From Corythucha ciliata (taxonomy: Eukaryota > Arthropoda > Insecta > Hemiptera > Tingidae): a stretch of DNA of 64,000 nt. The stretch lies in NCBI GenBank assembly GCA_038030265.1, contig CM075942.1, positions 930,001 to 994,000 on the forward strand. The letters are read 5' to 3'. Within the stretch, counting starts at the first letter, position 1. Each line of letters starts with the position of its first letter. The notes beneath the pieces were generated by a model. It saw only the letters and a program-made list of their open reading frames with translations, was not told where the DNA came from and made no database searches. The translations under genes were made by a program, and so were the position numbers. Positions 10,432-20,403 of the stretch are shown here, piece after piece.

Positions 10432-11780
10432 TCAAAATCTTGCTGGATACCAAAGGCGTAGAAAGGAAGAGCTTCTTCGGACTATGTTTCCATTTCTTTC
10501 AACGAAGAATGATCTTGGATATTGTGCTTTTTTGACTATTTTGCCCTTAATCCATTGGGATTTTTCTTTTATTGCCACGAGTTCTCCTTCCGTGAAGTTT
10601 CTTTCCTTTGTGGAACCTCGATCCGCGTACCGCTTTTGAGTTTGTCGGATTTTGCGAAGTTCTTCTGAAACATTGTTTTGGACTGCAGGCAATAAAGAGC
10701 TAGATGGCACGGGCAGCAATGTATTTGTTTTCCTGCTCATTAGTCTTTGTACAGGAGAAGCTATGTTATCTGATCTGGGTGTGTTCCTGTAGTTCAGAAG
10801 AGCCAGATTTATGTCAGTTTGATCCTGCGAACATTTTTTTAGCATTAGTTTGGCAGTTTGAACGAACCTTTCACTTAGACCGTTTGACTTTGGATACAAT
10901 GGACTGCTCGTTCTTTGGATGAAATTCCAGTCGGCGCAAAACTTGCGGAAGTTGTAGGAGGAGAAAGCAGGTCCGTTATCGGAGTCTAAGTAGTCTGGGA
11001 TGCCTTGACACGAAAAACTCTTTTTCAAAGCCTCCACTACACTTTCAGTTGAAGTATCCTGGAGTTTTTCTAAATCAAAGTAACCCGAGTAACTGTCGCC
11101 TGTTACTAAATAGTTATTATTTTGATAAGTGAAAATATCTGACGCTACTATTTGCCAGGGTCTCGTAAGGATTTCCCTGAGCAATAGTTCCTCCTTTGGC
11201 AAATTTTTGTGGTTAGATTGACAAATGGCGCAGCTTGATATGTGATTTTTTATGTCGTCTGTTATTCCTGGCCAAAATACTGATTCTCTCGCTCTTCCAA
11301 TGCATCCTTGGATTCCCCAATGGCCTTCATGCAGTCTCTGGAGCATAGACTGTCACATTGATTTTGGTACAACGAGCCTTTCTCCTTTAAAGATAAAATC
11401 TTCGTAACAAGCTAGTTCGTCTCTGTGCCTGAAATAATTTTGAATTTCTTTGGGAACTTTGTTTAGATGGTTCGGCCACCCGTCCATTGTGAATGTTCGT
11501 AAAGTTTGGAGTTCAGGATCAGATTTAGTTTCGTTGATTAATTTGCCTTTGTGTGACTTTGGAAGGAGAATTGTGATCAGAACTTGAAGCTCTTTGTCGT
11601 CTTCCGATTCGGGAATTAGGTCACAGTCTCTGCTGAGAGCGTCGGCTACCTCGAGTTCTGAGCCTTTCTTGTAGACAATTTGAGGAGAGAATTGTAATAT
11701 GTCAAGTAATATTCTTTTTAGTCGAGGTGGTGCTTGATGAATTGTCTTGTAAAAAATGGTGCTCAGAGGCTTGTGGTCAC
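10432..11780 (-). pseudogene. pol: Integrase (and RNase H linker) of the K02A2.6-like Gypsy element
   Basis: The 304-codon open frame at 10432-11346 is an almost complete integrase. It has a zinc-binding His pair in LHEGHWGIQGCIGRA and the Cys pair CAIC. The catalytic triad is Asp in VASDIF, Asp in LDSDNGPAF and Glu in NGLSERF, then a basic C-terminal domain near RRSSSFLRLWYPARF. A single in-frame stop near 11347-11349 separates it from upstream sequence in the same frame (the region ending FKGERLVVPKSM), so the frame extends toward RNase H. The catalytic residues are intact; breaks upstream kill the polyprotein. Confidence 0.85.
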
Positions 11781-12519
11781 TATATATAGTGAGTTGTTTG
11801 CCATATATTTTTTTTTTGTGTTTCAGTTAAGGCTTTGGCTGCATAAGCCACAGGTTTTCCGCATTGCAGTAGAACCGCTCCCAGTGCCACAGAACTGGCA
11901 TCAACTGAAATTGTGACGGATTTAGTGACATCGTAGGATTGTAAAATTGGAGGATTTTGAATCATTTCTTTAATTTTTGAGAACGCATTGTCCTGATCGG
12001 TTGACCATGACCATTCGGTCCCCTTTTTTAGTAATATTCTTAATGAAGCAGTTATTTCGGCTAGATTACTAATGAATTTTGCAAGGTAGACGGTCATTCT
12101 GAGAAATCGTTGTAGACTCTTGACGTTAGTTGATTTTTTAAGGTTTTGGATTGCTTCAACTTTGTCTGGGTCAGGAAGGATGCCGTCTTTCGTTAGTATG
12201 TGCCCTAGGTACTTTAATGACGATTGATAAAATTAGCATTTTTCTTTATTCAGTTGCAGTCCCGATTGTTTTAGCCTATCAATAACGAGTTTTGTCAGTC
12301 TTTTGTTTTCTTCTAGCGTCCTAGCATGTATTAGAATGTCATCTATGGCTACTTCAACGTTCGGTATATGACATCGAGTAATCGGGACATACACTCTTGG
12401 AAAACTTCTGGTGCAGAAGTGATTCCGAAAGGTAGTCTCAAGCAGCTGTACAGCCCCCATGGCGTCGAAAATGTCAAAAATTTTGACGTTCTACTTGTGA
12501 CCTTAATTTGCCAAAATCC
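11781..12519 (-). pseudogene. pol: RT C-terminal half and RNase H of the K02A2.6-like Gypsy element
   Basis: Directly after the insertion point the minus strand reads GFWQIKV and then TPWGLYSCLRLPFG. The catalytic box follows as VAIDDILIHA (12340-12360 region), with Tyr replaced by Ile. RNase H follows with the catalytic region ISVDASSVALGAVLLQ (about 11885-11910). At least two frame changes and one stop lie between 12097 and 12233, and another frame change near 11790. Domain order is as expected for Gypsy pol. Confidence 0.8.
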
Positions 12520-12523
12520 CCTA
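12520..12523. repeat. Target-site duplication CCTA, left copy
   Basis: CCTA precedes the 5' LTR and is repeated at 17815-17818 after the 3' LTR. A 4-bp duplication is normal for Gypsy elements. Confidence 0.85.
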
Positions 12524-12785
12524 TGTAGAAGAATTTAGAACTTGACTAAATCGATGGTGTATTAATAAGTATCGATGTATGTACAAAGGGGAGGAAGGAG
12601 CCCTAAGAATAAAGAGATTCAGTCGAGTCTGTGAACGAAAAGAGAAGAGTCGCATTTTGTGAGAGCCCGTGATTTTTCCTTTTTCCCGGATAAGTGACCA
12701 TTCCTTGGCGTTTTCCTCAGGGCGGTCTACTTAGCCCCAACCCCCGTTTTTCGTAGGGATTTTCGTTAAATAAAATTCTCCTAGA
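12524..12785 (+). repeat. 5' LTR (262 bp) of the nested Gypsy element
   Basis: Starts TGTAGAAG and ends CTCCTAGA. It matches 17553-17814 with seven differences in 262 positions (about 97% identity), including the last-but-one base (GA here, canonical CA in the 3' copy). It has an AATAAA near 12610 and another near 12770. Confidence 0.95.
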
Positions 12786-13292
12786 AACAATCAGAAGTGG
12801 GATTTGAATCGTAGTCAGAACGGAATATCGGTTTTCGTGGACAATTGGACAATGAACAGACGTTAAGCGAAGTGTCGCGAGTCAAAGGCCATACGGGCGG
12901 ATTTTATTTTATTAAAGCCAGACGGGTGTTTCATTTTATTTTCAAGCCAAACGGGCGATTCTTTTATTTTTAAAGTCAGACGTGACGTGAGTGAACTTTT
13001 CTGCTCATATTCGGTCACCGTGAAAGCGTGGTCAGCGGATTGATCTGAGGGGTTCGAGCGGGAACGCTTGATTTTTTTTCAACCTGCACGGACTTGTTTT
13101 TTTTTGGTTTCGTCCTCGCCGTTTTCATTTTTCTCGTTTTCGTTGGCGAAGCGTTACGCGCAGAAGCGAGTGGGAGTTGATTCCACCCGTTCCTTCAAAT
13201 ATTTTTACGGGAAAGGGGCTCAGCTGAGGAGAGAGAGAGAGAACGATTTCGGAGAGAACTGAGAGAAGAGCACAGCTGTTTTAAGTACACAC
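12786..13292 (+). other. Untranslated leader of the nested Gypsy element
   Basis: 507 bp between LTR and gag. It includes repeated short blocks of the type CCAGACGGG / CCAAACGGG with TTTTATTTT near 12890-12985. A short upstream ORF at 13068-13262 has no recognisable domain and is probably leader sequence. Confidence 0.6.
12791..12810 (+). other. Probable primer-binding site (tRNA-Leu type)
   Basis: TCAGAAGTGGGATTTGAATC lies 5 bp after the LTR. It resembles the complement of the acceptor/T-arm region of a leucine tRNA, but the expected first bases complementary to the CCA end (TGGTG) are not present. It is either a mutated site or priming from an internal position. Confidence 0.4.
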
Positions 13293-14852
13293 ATGGATAA
13301 CGAGGTGTTGGCCGAATTATTAAAACAAAACGCGACGCTAATAGAAATATTGCGTTCGCCAGTCGTTAATAGTGAAACACAAACTGTTATGCCAGACATT
13401 CATGCACTTATTCGCGAATTCTCTGGGAGGGAACCGGGTCCTGAAGCGGAAAATTGGCTTAGTACGGTGGGCCGCTTAGCGAGATTGCATAATTGGGCTG
13501 ATGAACTGAAGCTGGAACTGAGTGTAAGTAAACTGACGGGACCCGCAAGACAATGGGCGTTGGGACGTGATTTCGAGGATTTCGCCGCGCAGTTTAAGCG
13601 GTCATATGTATCGGAAATAGACCAGGCGGTACTCTGGCGTTCTATGTTGTCTCGTACTCAGAGGCGCGATGAATCGGTTGAAGATTATCTGCAGGATAAA
13701 CTACAAATGTGTCGGCGCTTGAAGGTCGAATTTGAAATGACGAAGTCATTGGTCGCTGAGGGGTTAAGGCAGCGAGCTTTATGCTTCCATATAACCGCGG
13801 GTGACTATAAGGACGAAGATGAATTAAGGGATACCATACGTAAGTACGAATATGTCGATAAGGCGCGAGAGACTCGTTTCGGACATGAAATAGACAAGAA
13901 GCGACAAAACGCTCATCGCACTAATAATAAAAGTGAAATCATTCGTCCGACTCAACCTTCGGGTGAAACCGTGTTGCGTCGACCGCAGACCTCGGAGATG
14001 ACATGCTACCGTTGCAATCAGATCGGTCATTTGTCTCGGGATTGCCCCACTCCGCGAAAGGTAAAATGTTTCCGTTGCGGTAAGGAGGGACATATTTCGC
14101 GTGGATGTCCGGGAGCAGATCGAGGTGTCGCGTGCGTTGCGGAGGGAGTTCAGGGAGCTCAAAAGAGTGTTAACCCTTATATGAAAACTGTTTCGCTTAA
14201 AGGTGGCAAAATAACTGGATTGATCGATAGCGGGAGTGCTGTGTGTACAGCAAAAGCGTCAGTTGCAGTGACTTTGGGCCTACAGATTGAGCCGTGGAAA
14301 ACCGAATTAGTGGCTTTTGGTGCCACCGCCGTAAAAACTATTGGGCGTGCTTCCGAAATATTAACTATTGACGATGTATCGGCATCGGTTTTCGTGTATG
14401 TCGTTCCAGATTTTGCCCAGCAGCCGGATATACTGGTCGGAAGATCCTGGACCGACCAACCACATGTGACGTTTACAAAAGAAGGCGATAAACTGTTGTT
14501 CAAAAATATTACACCGCCTTGGCCAAAAACAGGTGAGCAAATGCTTGAGGAAAATGTGTTTAATCTTATTTCTTTGGCAGAAAACGTGCGTGAAGTGACG
14601 CCAGAAGATGTAAATTTTGGACGGGACGTCTCTCCTAAAGAAAAAACAGAGGTAGTGGACCTGTTGAATAAATACCGGAAAGCTGTACCCTTGAAACCAG
14701 ATGAGATCGGTTGCACAAATGTAATAAAAGCCGAGATCGAAATAATTCCCGGAAACAAAACAAGCCTGTGTCTGCAAAGCCTTACAGAAAAAGTAAGCAA
14801 GAACGAGACTCAATTAATGCAATTATTAACGAATGGCGTGAGCAAGGGATAG
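13293..14852 (+). CDS. gag: Gag and protease of the nested Gypsy element
   Basis: 519 codons. Residues 1 to about 200 are a Gag capsid-type region; the start MDNEVLAELLKQN is the first Met after the leader. Two nucleocapsid CCHC knuckles follow, CYRCNQIGHLSRDC near residue 238 and CFRCGKEGHISRGC near 259, which bind the element RNA. The aspartic protease has the active-site triplet in LIDSGSAVC near residue 312 and the distal ILVGRSW motif. The last ~30 residues are out of frame. Near 14752-14766, in an AAAC-rich stretch, the sequence homologous to RT moves to another frame, apparently through a small duplication. Gag and protease themselves are open and could still be translated. Confidence 0.85.
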   Translation: MDNEVLAELLKQNATLIEILRSPVVNSETQTVMPDIHALIREFSGREPGPEAENWLSTVGRLARLHNWADELKLELSVSKLTGPARQWALGRDFEDFAAQFKRSYVSEIDQAVLWRSMLSRTQRRDESVEDYLQDKLQMCRRLKVEFEMTKSLVAEGLRQRALCFHITAGDYKDEDELRDTIRKYEYVDKARETRFGHEIDKKRQNAHRTNNKSEIIRPTQPSGETVLRRPQTSEMTCYRCNQIGHLSRDCPTPRKVKCFRCGKEGHISRGCPGADRGVACVAEGVQGAQKSVNPYMKTVSLKGGKITGLIDSGSAVCTAKASVAVTLGLQIEPWKTELVAFGATAVKTIGRASEILTIDDVSASVFVYVVPDFAQQPDILVGRSWTDQPHVTFTKEGDKLLFKNITPPWPKTGEQMLEENVFNLISLAENVREVTPEDVNFGRDVSPKEKTEVVDLLNKYRKAVPLKPDEIGCTNVIKAEIEIIPGNKTSLCLQSLTEKVSKNETQLMQLLTNGVSKG

Positions 14853-15655
14853 TTACGGACACAAATTCTTCGTATGCTAGTCCAGTCCTACTGGTGAGGA
14901 AGGCAAACGGGGAAAATCGCCTTGTCGTAGATTATCGGCAATCAAATGCCCAGACTGCCCCTGAACCGTTTCCATTACCAGTAATCGACGATATCTTGGA
15001 ACAATTGGGAGGGACTAAGATATTCACATCGTTAGATCTCGCCCAAGGGTATCTGCAGGTACCCTTAAGTGAGGATGCAAAGGAAAAGACGGCCTTTATC
15101 ACCCCCGACCAGACTGGACAATTTGAGCGCCTGATTTTCGGACTCAGAAATGGTCCGGCTATCTTTCAAAAACTAATGCGTGCCGTGCTGGGTCCCCTAT
15201 TGAATACTGTAGCTTATTGCTACCTTGACGATGTTTTGGTTCCGGCCGCCGACTGGCCAGAATTGATGGACAGAGTTGAGGCAGTGTTTCGAGCGTTTCA
15301 GACCTCAAATTTAACAGTAAACTTGAAGAAGTGTACATTCGGGAGTCGGGAAATCGAGTTCCTGGGCTACCTTATTAAAGAGGGAAATGTTTCCCCCGGG
15401 ACGCGGAAGACTTTGGCGGTTGAGGAGTTCCCTGTACCTACTAATGTTCAAGGCATGCGAAGTTTTCTTGGTTTGACGTCCTATTTCAGACGTTTCGTGT
15501 CGAACTATGCCGTGATCGCTGACCCTTTGACGGAACTTTTGAAGAAGGATGTGTCGTTTGTGTGGTCGGACAAACAACAGGAAGCGTTCGACAAATTAAA
15601 AGAAATTCTTCCTCACGAACCTGTTTTAATCCTTTATAATCCGCAGGCGACTTGA
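14765..15655 (+). pseudogene. pol: Reverse transcriptase of the nested Gypsy element
   Basis: RT motifs are all present in one frame: INEWREQGIV, the LVVDYRQ motif, FTSLDLAQGYLQVPL, FGLRNGPAIFQ and the catalytic box CYLDDVLVP near 15220, followed by GYLIKEGN and the RNase H connection FLGLTSYFRRFV. The frame is not that of Gag-protease. It ends at an in-frame TGA at 15653-15655, just before the RNase H core, so RT alone is intact but not joined to the other domains. Confidence 0.85.
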
Positions 15656-16030
15656 ACTGAGGTGCATACTGATGCAAGCGGAAAATGGCTCGCAAGAGTG
15701 TTATTACAGGGAAGCGACAGACGGTTAATTACATCCAGTCTACTACGTAAGTAAAAAGCTAAACTCGGTAGAGAGCCGTTACCACTCGTCGCGACTGGAA
15801 TTGATGTCAATTGTTTGGTGTTTGACGCGGTTGCGCCAGTTTCTGATTGGACTAACATTCACAGTTGTTACAGATTGCGAATGCCTGGTGTATATGCAAG
15901 TGAACAAGACGAAAAACCCTCAGTTAGCCAGGTGGTTTGATTTATTACACGAATTTGATTTCGCCGTCAAGCACAGAGTGGACGCTCTTAGTCGTCACCC
16001 GCAAGAGACATCCGGTGACGTCTTGGATGA
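15656..16030 (+). pseudogene. pol: RNase H of the nested Gypsy element
   Basis: The catalytic region VHTDASGKW follows the stop at 15653-15655. A frameshift near 15740 then passes the reading to the frame used by integrase, where SIVWCLTRLRQFL and VVTDCECLVYM are recognisable. The connection before VDALSRHP is shortened, suggesting a small deletion near 15975. Confidence 0.75.
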
Positions 16031-17423
16031 AGTCGTTCAGAGGACCATAGAAGTAAATTTGATAATGACCTTGGAAGATGAAGTTTCTGTTTTTCAGCTA
16101 ACAGAGGAAGATGCTCGACTTAATATTGAAATATTGAGGAAGCCCGAGAGCGAAAGGGACCGCGAGGAGAGGAATAATACTCAACAATTTGTATTAATGA
16201 GAGGAATTTTGTTTAAACAGCGAGGAGAGCGAAAACTGTTTTATGTGCCGAATCAGCTGAGAAAGAGTTTGGTGATTCGCTTTCACGATCTGATGGGTCA
16301 CCGATCCGCGGACAAGACAGCCGACGCCCTCCTGCACGATTATTGGTTTCCTCGTCTTAGAAATTATGTTAAAAATCATGTCAGAATGTTCATGTCAGAA
16401 TCATGTTTTGAGTGTATTTTGTTCAAGGCTCAATCAGGAAAGAAAGCGGGAATGCTGCACCCTATTCCGCCGGGAAAACATCCTTTTGATGTCATCCATA
16501 TCGACCATGTTGGGCCCTATATGCGGACAGCACGAAACAGACGCTTCATATTCTGCGCAGTCGACAATTTTACACGCTTCGCGCGAATATACCCCGTCCG
16601 TAACAGTGGCGTCGGTGAAGTGCTCCGATGCCTCCGCAGCCTTATTCTGGAATTTTGTACGCCCAGACGAATCATCTCCGATCGAGGAAGCGCCTTCACG
16701 AGCGCTGATTTCGAGACTTTTTGTAACGAGCATGGCGTAAGTCACACCCTGAATAGCAGCAGACACCCCCAAGCGAATGGCCTCGTCGAACCGGGCCAAC
16801 AAAACTTTGGTGCAACAACTTGCAATTATGATGACAACACCACAAGACAAGGAATGGGACACTTACCTACCGCAAATAAACCGAAATATGAACAATATAA
16901 CGAACCGTACGACTGGACTAACGCCGTTCGAAATCAACAAAAATACAAGGATCAATTCGACAAACGAAGGAATAAAGCCCCAAATTTGGAGTTGGGTGAA
17001 ATTGTCTTCATGCGAGCACCCCCGGTTACTTTGGGAGAGGGACTCGGGTCGTTCAAGGGATCACCGAAGTACCGAGGACCACTGAAGATCTCCGAAATTC
17101 TGCCGTCAGATAATTACCGAGTGACGTCATTGCGACCTCAAGGAGACCACGTATTCTCTACAACTGCACACGTCAGTCAACTCCGGCCATGGCGAATGAA
17201 AGTTAATGATGGCGAGTCAGCTGAAGAAGACGGAGACGGCGAAGTTGAGGAAGGCGACGAAGGGAGTGCGGAACAAGAACGCTCACCTGAGAGACAGCTC
17301 GACGAGGATGGCGAGACAGAGACTGTCCCAGACGAGAAAGTTACCGCTTCAGAAGATGAGGAGGAGACGGCTGTTGGCCGTCGACAACTACAACGTCCGA
17401 AATGGTTGAGTGACTTGGTTTGA
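16031..17423 (+). pseudogene. pol: Integrase of the nested Gypsy element, with an acidic tail
   Basis: The zinc-binding part has the HDLMGHRSADKT His residues and the CFEC Cys pair. The catalytic triad is Asp in IHIDHVGPY, Asp in ISDRGSAF and Glu in ANGLVE. Directly after that Glu a frameshift near 16790 carries the next ~45 residues (region containing TTPQDKEWDTYLPQ) in another frame, and the original frame resumes near 16925. A GPY/F-type C-terminal part (KYRGPLKISEILP) is followed by about 60 residues very rich in Glu and Asp, ending in RPKWLSDLV. It would act on element DNA in the nucleus; the double frame change makes this copy defective. Confidence 0.85.
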
Positions 17424-17552
17424 ATTTTGTTTGAAAATTTTTGTATTGTTGTGTTAATACTTTAACGGGCCACCTATTAATGGCGACAAATTTTTACCAA
17501 ATATATATTTTTTTTTTCAATTAAGGACAATTTTAAATACAGAATGGCCGAA
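17424..17552 (+). other. 3' untranslated part of the nested Gypsy element
   Basis: Between the integrase stop and the 3' LTR. It contains an ATATATATTTTTTTTTT run. The sequence just before the LTR (AGAATGGCCGAA) is only a weak polypurine tract. Confidence 0.5.
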
Positions 17553-17814
17553 TGTAGAAGAATTTAGAACTTGACTAAATCGATGGTGTATTAATAAGTA
17601 TCGATGTATGTACAAAGGGGAGGAAGGAGCCCTAAGAATAAAGAGAGTCAGTCGAGTCTGTGAACGAAAAGAGAAGAGTCGCATTTTGTGAAAGCCCGTG
17701 ATTTTTCCTTTTTCCCGGATAAGTGACCGTTCCTTGGCGTTTTACTGAGGGCGGCCTACTTAGCCCCAACCCCCGTTTTTCGTAGGGATTTTCGTTAAAT
17801 AAAATTCTCCTACA
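17553..17814 (+). repeat. 3' LTR (262 bp) of the nested Gypsy element
   Basis: Starts TGTAGAAG and ends CTCCTACA, so it has TG...CA ends with a 5-bp inverted terminal repeat (TGTAG/CTACA). It pairs with the LTR at 12524-12785. Confidence 0.95.
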
Positions 17815-17818
17815 CCTA
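17815..17818. repeat. Target-site duplication CCTA, right copy
   Basis: Matches 12520-12523. Confidence 0.85.
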
Positions 17819-18249
17819 TTACAGTCCAGTGTTGTGAATACGGTTGAGCCACAAATTCTGGACGTGATTTCTTCAACTGTACTCAAGGGAAAGTGTCTTC
17901 TTAATACGAATTTATTTAGGTCAGACGGGTCCATGCATATTCGTAACCTATCGTTTTTATGAAGTAGCACCATTGGACTCACCGCTGGTGTAGGTTCCGA
18001 GACCGGCGTTATTATTCCCATTTCGACCATTTTATCGAGCTCTTCCTTAACTTTCAGACGTAAACTGTGAGGTACTGGTCTTGCTGAATGTATTTTGAAA
18101 ATAGCTCCTTGTTTGAAATCAATATCATATTCGAAATTTTTTAAGCATCCAAGGCCAGTAAACACACTGTCATTAGCATTGGCAGCGCAGAGCAGCGGAT
18201 GTTGGATGATTGGATTGGCAGCGTCCAAGAATTGGTGTAGCCGATTCAT
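17819..18249 (-). pseudogene. pol: RT N-terminal part of the K02A2.6-like Gypsy element
   Basis: Minus-strand open frame containing HSARPVPHSLRLKVKEELDK, the IITPVSEPTPAVSPMV segment, and RICMDPSDLNKFVLRRHFP. It runs into STVFTTLDCNR, where the reading stops at the 3' LTR of the nested element. The remainder of RT continues at 12519 and below. This is the typical K02A2.6/Mag-group RT start. Upstream toward 18380 the protease-RT spacer carries a 29-bp palindrome. Confidence 0.85.
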
Positions 18250-18285
18250 TTATTATCAAAAATTTCAATTTATTTGTTAGTTTTT

Positions 18286-18314
18286 ACTTCCATGTTCCCT
18301 ACGGGAATGGAAGT
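18286..18314 (+). repeat. 29-bp imperfect palindrome, copy 1
   Basis: ACTTCCATGTTCCC and GGGAATGGAAGT form the two arms around a TAC centre. A related 29-bp sequence in opposite orientation lies at 20765-20793 (25 of 29 positions equal by eye). Confidence 0.6.
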
Positions 18315-18379
18315 GTGGTGTTCGTGAAAAAAAAAACGAGTCCGAGCTGACATCACAATCACATTCATAATGTACAACC

Positions 18380-18660
18380 TCAAAAAAGTTGAAAAAAGTG
18401 GTTTTTGGCATGCCGTCGGTCTTTTACCACGCAATCAGTAGATACTTCTCCAACCACTTTTAGTTTCTTGTTAGAGTAAGAAATTAAGTTGCTGACGCTG
18501 GAAGGATATATTTGTAAGCATAGCTTGGAAGCAATGCTTTTCGGCAATACGTTGCATTCGGCTCCACTGTCAAGTTTCATTCGAATTTTCGCTTCTTTTA
18601 TTTGTATTTCTCCGAACCAGTCATCTCTATTTTCTAAAGAAAAAATTTACATTTCATAAG
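18380..18660 (-). pseudogene. pol: Aspartic protease of the K02A2.6-like Gypsy element
   Basis: The minus strand has FKLDSGAECNVLP near 18540-18580, the retroviral-type protease active site (DSGA). The open frame of 66 codons then drifts into VVGEVSTDC. The start of the frame and its join to Gag are broken by a stop near 18645. It would cleave the Gag-Pol polyprotein. Confidence 0.75.
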
Positions 18661-18699
18661 AGTCAACATGTGGTGTGATTGGTAAAAAATTGTTTTGCT

Positions 18700-19031
18700 C
18701 TGATTTTGTTGAGGTTTCTAGGTGATTAATACTTTTTTCACGAAGGTGGGGATTGAATCTACGAGGGCTGTTCTTTGAGAAACAGACGCTTGAAAAGTGC
18801 CCTTTCTTCTTGCAGAGGTCGCAAATGGTCGTGAAGGCTGGGCATTTTTTGATTGCATGAGTAGTCCCAAAATAGATGCATTTTAGTGTCTATTGACCTA
18901 ACGATCGACTGAACGTGATAGACTGAACGATCATCGTAGAACAATATCAACATGGTTTTTTTAAAGCTGGCTTCTCCTTCTTTGTGAGCCTTTACTTCGT
19001 CGGGCACCAAGTTCACGAGCCATTTTTCCAA
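18700..19031 (-). pseudogene. gag: Gag C-terminal fragment (zinc knuckles) of the K02A2.6-like Gypsy element
   Basis: In one minus-strand frame near 18770-18870 the sequence gives a degenerate first knuckle (CIYFGTTHAIKKC, second Cys lost) and a good second one, CDLCKKKGHFSSVC (CX2CX4HX4C). Another frame upstream holds KWLVNLVPDEVKAH, so a frame change lies between. Gag N-terminal sequence is absent beyond 19031, where a (TAAA)n run starts. Confidence 0.7.
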
Positions 19032-19039
19032 TCTCCGAA

Positions 19040-19067
19040 AAAATAAATAAATAAATAAATAATAAAA
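19040..19067 (+). repeat. (AAAT)n microsatellite
   Basis: AAATAAATAAATAAATAAAT followed by AATAAAA. It marks the junction between the K02A2.6-like gag remnant and the copia remnant. Confidence 0.9.
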
Positions 19068-19357
19068 GGCGAGGGACTATTCACTTTAACCAACACAAAA
19101 AATATCTAAACGAAACGGCAGAAGTTGGAGACTAGACTCCTCCTTACTTCTTCTAAGCATTGAAAGGGGGTGAGGTGGGTTCTAACCTTCTTATTTGTTA
19201 TGAGTTGAATTACCTTTGAAAAATCGAACCTTGCTTCCCCATCGTATTGAGTTCTTTTTAATCTCTCAGTCCAATTACGAACTACAGATACACGACAACC
19301 TCCTAGGCGTATAATAACATGTGACGCAAAATATTTTCAAGTTAACCACCTTCAACA
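19068..19357 (-). repeat. Probable 3' LTR of a Ty1/copia element
   Basis: On the minus strand, AAAGTGGGAG (a good polypurine tract, 19358-19367) is followed at 19357 by TGTTGAAGGTGG, the usual start form of copia LTRs. The right end is not defined, and the element is lost or truncated near 19068. Confidence 0.5.
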
Positions 19358-19403
19358 CTCCCACTTTAACGAAAAAAATATTCTGCGTTGATTCCATGTT
19401 GAT

Positions 19404-19850
19404 TCAAACATGCTTCAAACCAATTTGAGCGCGTAATTTGTTGAACAATTCTCTTGGCTACGGCTTGGTGAGAATGTCGGCCAATTGCAGCTCGCTTGGT
19501 GTATAGCGTAGTTGGAACAACTTTTCTTCGAATTTTTGTCGCACGAAGTGGTATCTACCTTCAATGTGCTTTGTCCTCTTGTGGAACTCTGGATTTTTTA
19601 TTAGTTTTAAGGCACTCTGATTGTCGATAGAAAGAGTTGGTTGTTCTGTTTCTTGATTTTGCGTCACTTCATCCCACAACATTTTAAGCATGCTTGACTC
19701 GCAGCCCACGTGTTCTGATTCTGTCGTTGAAAGAGATACACATTTTTGTTTTTGAGAACTCCAAGCTATGATTCCGTTATCGGTTTTCCATATAAAACCA
19801 GAGACTGACTTTCTAGTTGTGCAGTGAGAGATCCAATGGCTTCCCAATAA
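19404..19850 (-). pseudogene. pol: Ty1/copia RNase H and pol C-terminus
   Basis: Copia-type RNase H motifs are clear: TRKSVSGFIWK, ISWSSQKQK-like WSSQKQKCVSLSTTESEH, LSIDNQSALKLIKNPEFH, RTKHIEGRYHFVRQKF and the terminal LADILTKP. The first catalytic Asp region is corrupted. A TAG follows LTKP (stop at 19458-19460), but the same frame continues with PRELFNKLRAQIGLKHV to a TGA at 19404-19406, which is where copia pol normally ends. Everything upstream (Gag, protease, integrase, RT) is missing, so this is a 3' fragment. Confidence 0.85.
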
Positions 19851-19855
19851 GGCAT

Positions 19856-20403
19856 TCTGTTACCGGACGGTAATTATCTTACTCAAAATTATGAACGTCC
19901 TAAATCTTTTTTCTTTCTTTCTAAATATTTATCCTTTTTACTTCACTTACTGACTTCTCTCGCTCTCTAGCGGCTTTCTTTCAGACGACGGAAGGGCTCG
20001 GTCCTCCTCACCCCTCAGCTCCTGTTTCTACTTCCAAAAATCTTGCACGGAAAAACCGGGCTGATATTTTTAAGTAAGATTTGCTCACGGCTACAGCCAA
20101 CATTACTTTGACCTGATGTTGAGCGATTGGATAGGTACTCACGAGCAAGGACCGGCACTGATTTATTTTCATTTTTTTTGGATAGCGACTGCGATCCTTC
20201 CTTCGATAATCCCCCAGCGTAGTCACTTGAGTTCCATTTTACGTAATTTTGATGCCTACAAAGCCATCAAGACTGGTGATTGAAAAAAAAAAAACCGATT
20301 TGCAGCAAGATTTCATGGTTTTTTTTCACTTAAGCTTTGGTTTCCTAGAAAAGTGGTGCCGTAATATAGCGTTAGAAAAAATCCCCTTTTAAATCACACC
20401 AGT
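19856..20403. other. No recognisable feature
   Basis: AT-rich sequence with A and T runs near 20170 and 20280-20295. The part from about 20330 may belong to the outer arm of the inverted-repeat element at 20404-20711. Confidence 0.4.

Larger units (their letters stand above)
12524..17814 (+). mobile_element. Complete Gypsy-type LTR retrotransposon nested in another Gypsy element
   Basis: Two 262-bp LTRs, a 4-bp target duplication and, in order, leader, Gag with two CCHC knuckles, protease, RT, RNase H and integrase. Total length 5291 bp. It inserted into the RT gene of the minus-strand K02A2.6-like element in opposite orientation. LTR divergence near 3% makes it younger than its host element, but frameshifts and a stop in pol make it non-autonomous. 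Confidence 0.92.
10393..19031 (-). mobile_element. K02A2.6/Mag-like Gypsy element, split by a nested Gypsy insertion
   Basis: Minus-strand order from right to left is gag zinc knuckles, protease, RT N-terminus (18.8-17.8 kb), then after the insertion RT C-terminus, RNase H and integrase (12.52-10.43 kb). The RT motif LDCNRGFWQI is rebuilt across the two insertion junctions once the target duplication TAGG (minus strand) is counted once. The gag start is missing: the element stops at a (TAAA)n run near 19035. Stops and frameshifts in RNase H and integrase show it is inactive. Confidence 0.85.

Noticed and set aside
14177..14813. 207- and 150-codon minus-strand ORFs
   Set aside because: Antisense shadows of Gag-protease of the nested Gypsy element.
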